Positions 61,010-64,000 of a DNA stretch of 64,000 nt are shown here, in pieces. Position numbers and translations under genes: made by a program. The stretch covers positions 62,001-126,000 of the forward strand of contig JAEINQ010000007.1 of assembly GCA_016342285.1 (NCBI GenBank). The letters run 5' to 3'. The notes beneath the pieces were generated by a model. The model was not told where the DNA came from and made no database searches. It worked only from the letters and a program-made list of their open reading frames with translations. Every line of letters starts with the position of its first letter. Position 1 is the first letter of the stretch. Origin of the DNA: Desulfobacterales bacterium (lineage in GTDB: Bacteria > Desulfobacterota > Desulfobacteria > Desulfobacterales > JAEINQ01).

Positions 61010-61981
61010 ATGAAGGATTTAATCATAAAAGTTTGGCCTGAAATTCAAGGCTATCTCCCTGCAATTCTGCCATGGCAAAACATAAAAGAAAAAAAACAAT
61101 CAATATTTATAGATTTTACAAATTGTGTTTCGGTGGATTCTTCGGGATTGGCACTATTACTAATCAGATGCATTAAATTAATAGAAAGTGATAAAAAAAA
61201 AAGAAAATGGAAATCGCACGATATTAATATGAACGATGCTTTTCGAAAAGTTATTGATCTAAATTTTTTTAATATACTTAATGAATATAACCCAAGCGAA
61301 ATGCTTTTTGTGGATAAAGAATTTAAAAAATATCATAATAATGTCGTTGTGAGTGTTGATGAATTTGGTATTGAGACAATATCAATTCCAATACATTGTA
61401 TCAATTTTAAAAAACATTTAAGGCGCAGAGATGGTCTTAAAGATTTTCGAGAATGGATTAGAGATAACCTTGATAGGTATGCCACAGATTATAATATTAA
61501 CTTAAACCAAATCATGCTTATTCTAAATGAGATAGCAAAAAATACAGCAGACCATACACTTGGAGATGGATTCATAGGGCTGGATATAAAAACTGATAGA
61601 TCCAAAGAGATTATAAAAATAGAATTCGCTATTGGTGATTTAGGGGTTGGTATTAATAACAATATTAAAGATACTTTGCCAGATAATATGATAAAAAGGT
61701 TCGCATTCTGGGACCTTACTCAAACATATTTATTTGCATTAAAAGAATATGCAACAACAAAAACTGATTCTAATTTTAATAAAGGCATCGGAATGAATAT
61801 AATAACAAGTGGAGCAAAAAATGTCGGGTTGGAATTATCGGTATTTGATGCAAAAAGTAGAGGTCTATTAAATGAAATTAAGAAGTTAAGTCATAAAAAT
61901 GTACGAGAAAACTTTTTCAATATTGGAAGACCTGTTGGGTTTTATTATTTCGGGAAAATTAAAGCAAATAAGGTTGGATAA
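61010..61981 (+). CDS. STAS-like / GHKL ATPase protein
   Basis: The 323-residue protein is AT-rich and lysine/asparagine/isoleucine-rich. An N-terminal STAS-like part (SIFIDFTNCVSVDSSGLALLL, ~31-51) precedes a GHKL ATPase domain, with N-box NEIAKNTADH (173-182), G1 GDLGVGI (209-215) and G2 NKGIGMNII (257-265). There is no His phospho-acceptor box, so it is more like anti-sigma/SpoIIAB-type or MutL-like ATPases than a histidine kinase. It is one base from the next STAS-like gene, a pairing that recalls partner-switch modules. Membership in a defence unit is a hypothesis. Confidence 0.78.
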   Translation: MKDLIIKVWPEIQGYLPAILPWQNIKEKKQSIFIDFTNCVSVDSSGLALLLIRCIKLIESDKKKRKWKSHDINMNDAFRKVIDLNFFNILNEYNPSEMLFVDKEFKKYHNNVVVSVDEFGIETISIPIHCINFKKHLRRRDGLKDFREWIRDNLDRYATDYNINLNQIMLILNEIAKNTADHTLGDGFIGLDIKTDRSKEIIKIEFAIGDLGVGINNNIKDTLPDNMIKRFAFWDLTQTYLFALKEYATTKTDSNFNKGIGMNIITSGAKNVGLELSVFDAKSRGLLNEIKKLSHKNVRENFFNIGRPVGFYYFGKIKANKVG

Positions 61982-61982
61982 A

Positions 61983-62411
61983 ATGAGAGAAATATCGATA
62001 GTAAAAGATTATGACGTAAAAGATTTAGGAGATGATTATGAAGTTGATAGGATAATTGAAAAATTGGATATACAAAATGAGGAAACAATAGAGCTAAACT
62101 TGAGGCACTGTTTCATTGATTATCCGATGGCAAGCAAAATTGTTGATACAATATTAGCGCAAATGAAGAATGTCGAAGGAAAAAAAGAATTGATAATTAA
62201 ACATGACTATTACTTGCCTGAGCCTATGCTACTTAATATGCTTCTTTTTGGAAGCCGATTTTTCAATGTAACATCTGAAACTAGTTTGTCTCTCAAGGAA
62301 TTTAAATCATTGATTGTTGATAAGGTGTCGCAAATTGAAACAAAGTTGAAGATTGTCATTGTGGACAGAAAAGGGGAAATCATAGAAAGTTTTGAATATG
62401 GAAAACGATAA
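61983..62411 (+). CDS. STAS-like DUF4325 protein
   Basis: This 142-residue protein has ETIELNLRHCFIDYPMASKIVDTIL, the DUF4325 pattern of a STAS-like fold, and a beta end KLKIVIVDRKGEIIESFEY. DUF4325 proteins are often next to GHKL ATPases. It starts 1 bp after the upstream gene and overlaps the next by 14 bp, showing tight coupling. Confidence 0.75.
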   Translation: MREISIVKDYDVKDLGDDYEVDRIIEKLDIQNEETIELNLRHCFIDYPMASKIVDTILAQMKNVEGKKELIIKHDYYLPEPMLLNMLLFGSRFFNVTSETSLSLKEFKSLIVDKVSQIETKLKIVIVDRKGEIIESFEYGKR

Positions 62412-64000
62412 AGAAATCATGAGATTGTATTTATTTGAACTTTTAGAACGAATTGCACGATTTTCAATCCATTTGGATGAAATAAGGGACCAGTTTTTTC
62501 TAAAAGCAAAAACAAGAGTTGATGATAAGCTAATTTTTTTACAAAGCTATAAGGGCTGTCTGTTAAAGTGTATTGAAATTGCAAATTCAATCGATAAAAA
62601 TATTGAAAGCAAAGATTATGGAATAACTTTAGATCAAATTAGAAAATTGGTTGTAAGTGTTAATCATCTCCATAAAAAATATTTGATGCATCTTCCACGA
62701 CCATCTGAACCAATTGAACTGAAAAGATTTGCCAGAATTATTGACAAACATGTCTTAAACCTAAAAGAAGTAGTAGAAAATACGAATGAAGGAAGCCCCA
62801 CTGATTCTGTTATATCGATATATTTAAGCGAGGAAGTTGGGGAATCCACTTTCATTGCAGACCCAGTGCATGAATTTAAACAGGAACAATTAAATCGAAT
62901 CGTTTCTGATCACAATGGGAAATATGCTGGAGATATTCAAAAATTTCCTATTGCAGATACTAGTGGAATAAATTTCCATATTTCAATACCAAGAATTGAT
63001 GCCAATAATCCATGTAGATGGCCTACTCTTATACATGAAGTAGCCCATAAAGTAATAAAAAACAATTATTTTGGTGGAAGATCAATCTACGATGATTTTA
63101 TTGATTCATTAGATACAGTTCAAGAAAAGTTTGTTAGAGATATCTCAAAGCAAATTGATATGTTATCGTGGCTGACAGAGTGTTGGTGTGATTTGTTGGC
63201 ATGTATTGTTACAGGACCAGTTTTCTGGTTTTCACAATATTCAGCATTCATATTCCAAGAAAAGGTAGACTCAAATAAAATAGATAGAAGATATCCTAAG
63301 GCTTTGTTTAGATTGAAGCTTATACAAAGAGTACTCCAACACAGGTTCACAAATATCATAACGAAAAAACTTCTTAGAACTTTAGAAGATGCTGAATCTG
63401 TTTTAAAAGCCTTCGATAAACTTGATGAAAAAGGATTTTTAAACAATGACGATATCCGACAGCTATTTATCTATTTTAGAGTCTATTTTGTCGCTAAGTT
63501 TTTAGGTAAAGATGGATACGAATTCGGAATTAATCTAAAAAGCTCGCCTTTGAACTTGAGGTCGCTAATTAAATATACAGAAGAAATTGAAGAAAAAACA
63601 ATAGAATCACTCGTAGAGAATTTAAAAGATGGCTATCCTATACCTGGGAAAAGGATAAGCGAATCGACTCTGCAAGAAAAGCCAACTTTAGTACAGGAAA
63701 TTTTGCTTGCAGCTTGGTTGTATAGGAATAATGAGTTGCGTTTTGAAATACTTGACAAATTAAAGAAATTAGAAGAGGGGCCAAAAAGTAAAGAATTAGA
63801 AGAATGCTTAGACTTAATAGTTGATACGTTCAAACGCTTTGATAAATCAATATTGCGGTCAATTCAAGTATCAGAATGGTTTGATATTTTAGAAGAGAAA
63901 AATGAAAAGCAGGAAGATCAAAATGAAAAGTCGAAAGTTGATGATGTTGAGGAAGCCCCAAAGACAATATTAAATGACAAACAGATTAAATATTTGCTTG
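62398..64000 (+). CDS. HExxH metalloprotease-like protein, 3' truncated by window
   Basis: The frame from ATG 62398 stays open for 534 codons to the window edge. HEVAH at 213-217, in TLIHEVAHKVIK, is a zinc-protease motif, with a candidate third ligand E261 in WLTECWCDLLA, the gluzincin layout. Residues 1-~130 are helical, and the ~310-520 part is helical and charged. No signal peptide or membrane helix stands out. It overlaps the DUF4325 gene by 14 bp. Together the three genes could be a sensor-ATPase controlling a protease. Low GC (about 30 %) marks transfer. No known family recognised. Confidence 0.72.
   Translation, partial: MENDKEIMRLYLFELLERIARFSIHLDEIRDQFFLKAKTRVDDKLIFLQSYKGCLLKCIEIANSIDKNIESKDYGITLDQIRKLVVSVNHLHKKYLMHLPRPSEPIELKRFARIIDKHVLNLKEVVENTNEGSPTDSVISIYLSEEVGESTFIADPVHEFKQEQLNRIVSDHNGKYAGDIQKFPIADTSGINFHISIPRIDANNPCRWPTLIHEVAHKVIKNNYFGGRSIYDDFIDSLDTVQEKFVRDISKQIDMLSWLTECWCDLLACIVTGPVFWFSQYSAFIFQEKVDSNKIDRRYPKALFRLKLIQRVLQHRFTNIITKKLLRTLEDAESVLKAFDKLDEKGFLNNDDIRQLFIYFRVYFVAKFLGKDGYEFGINLKSSPLNLRSLIKYTEEIEEKTIESLVENLKDGYPIPGKRISESTLQEKPTLVQEILLAAWLYRNNELRFEILDKLKKLEEGPKSKELEECLDLIVDTFKRFDKSILRSIQVSEWFDILEEKNEKQEDQNEKSKVDDVEEAPKTILNDKQIKYLL

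Noticed and set aside
1-64000. tRNA, rRNA and transposase genes
   Set aside because: I looked for T-loop GGTTCGA patterns, rRNA-like sequence and transposase motifs and saw none that hold up.

Overview
The window is about 58-60 % GC (judged by eye) and gene-dense up to about 60.4 kb, after which it becomes strongly AT-rich to the end. The likely source is a strictly anaerobic, sulfate-reducer-like bacterium of the Desulfobacterota. This is inference from two UGA-decoded selenoproteins, a cytoplasmic Mo-enzyme with an FeS partner, ferredoxin-fused nitroreductases, a full Mrp antiporter and many small dispersed non-coding repeats. I saw no rRNA, tRNA, CRISPR array or transposase gene.

Layout. 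0-4.7 kb: end of a RibD-type reductase, a DUF4124 protein, a phosphoesterase, a ParB-like/Lrp-like fusion, a MuiA-type envelope protein and a small membrane-anchored protein. 4.8-7.9 kb: three cspA-type cold-shock genes on the minus strand, each with a similar leader and its own terminator, interleaved with a small MscS channel and a two-helix membrane protein. 8.4-11.2 kb: a DUF374 acyltransferase that seems to start at CTG, two small selenoproteins (DsrE-like with a clear SECIS hairpin, and a glutaredoxin-like UXX protein), repeat elements and an AbrB-type regulator. 11.3-12.7 kb: aspartate kinase. 13.0-19.9 kb: a TetR, SulP transporter and two-component cluster with unusual pieces (kinase-like/receiver fusion, ATPase-degenerate histidine-kinase relative).

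20.3-30.6 kb: an unknown protein with faint RelA/SpoT-like features, a conserved small protein, an MFS transporter, then a catabolic set (AtoE-type transporter, HisD/HpsN-type dehydrogenase, SDR, LacI regulator, amidase) preceded by a near-consensus promoter overlapped by a perfect 18-bp palindrome, probably the LacI operator. 30.7-32.8 kb: a second MscS channel, small proteins and an ftsH remnant ending in a dispersed repeat. 32.9-39.4 kb: usp-mrpABCDEFG antiporter operon (minus). 39.6-41.9 kb: PsiE-like membrane protein, small genes and UV endonuclease UvsE.

42.5-47.6 kb is, in my view, one of the two most novel loci: a single protein joins an ECF sigma factor to a NrtA/NMT1-type ligand-binding domain, followed by an HPP-family membrane protein, a cytoplasmic molybdopterin oxidoreductase and its multi-FeS partner, ending in a strong terminator. 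It looks like a one-component ligand-sensing sigma factor controlling an import-plus-redox module. 48.2-50.1 kb: LemA and DUF3137-TPR pair. 50.4-57.9 kb: a segment bounded by direct ~125-bp repeats that holds a RecQ helicase-phosphoribosyltransferase fusion translationally coupled to a DprA-like protein, a large unknown protein and a ferredoxin-nitroreductase. That nitroreductase is duplicated almost exactly at 59.4-60.2 kb around a Fic AMPylase gene. 61.0-64.0 kb: an AT-rich, clearly foreign island with a tightly coupled three-gene unit, STAS-GHKL ATPase, DUF4325 STAS-like protein and an HExxH metalloprotease-like protein running off the window. This is a good candidate for an undescribed defence or signalling system.
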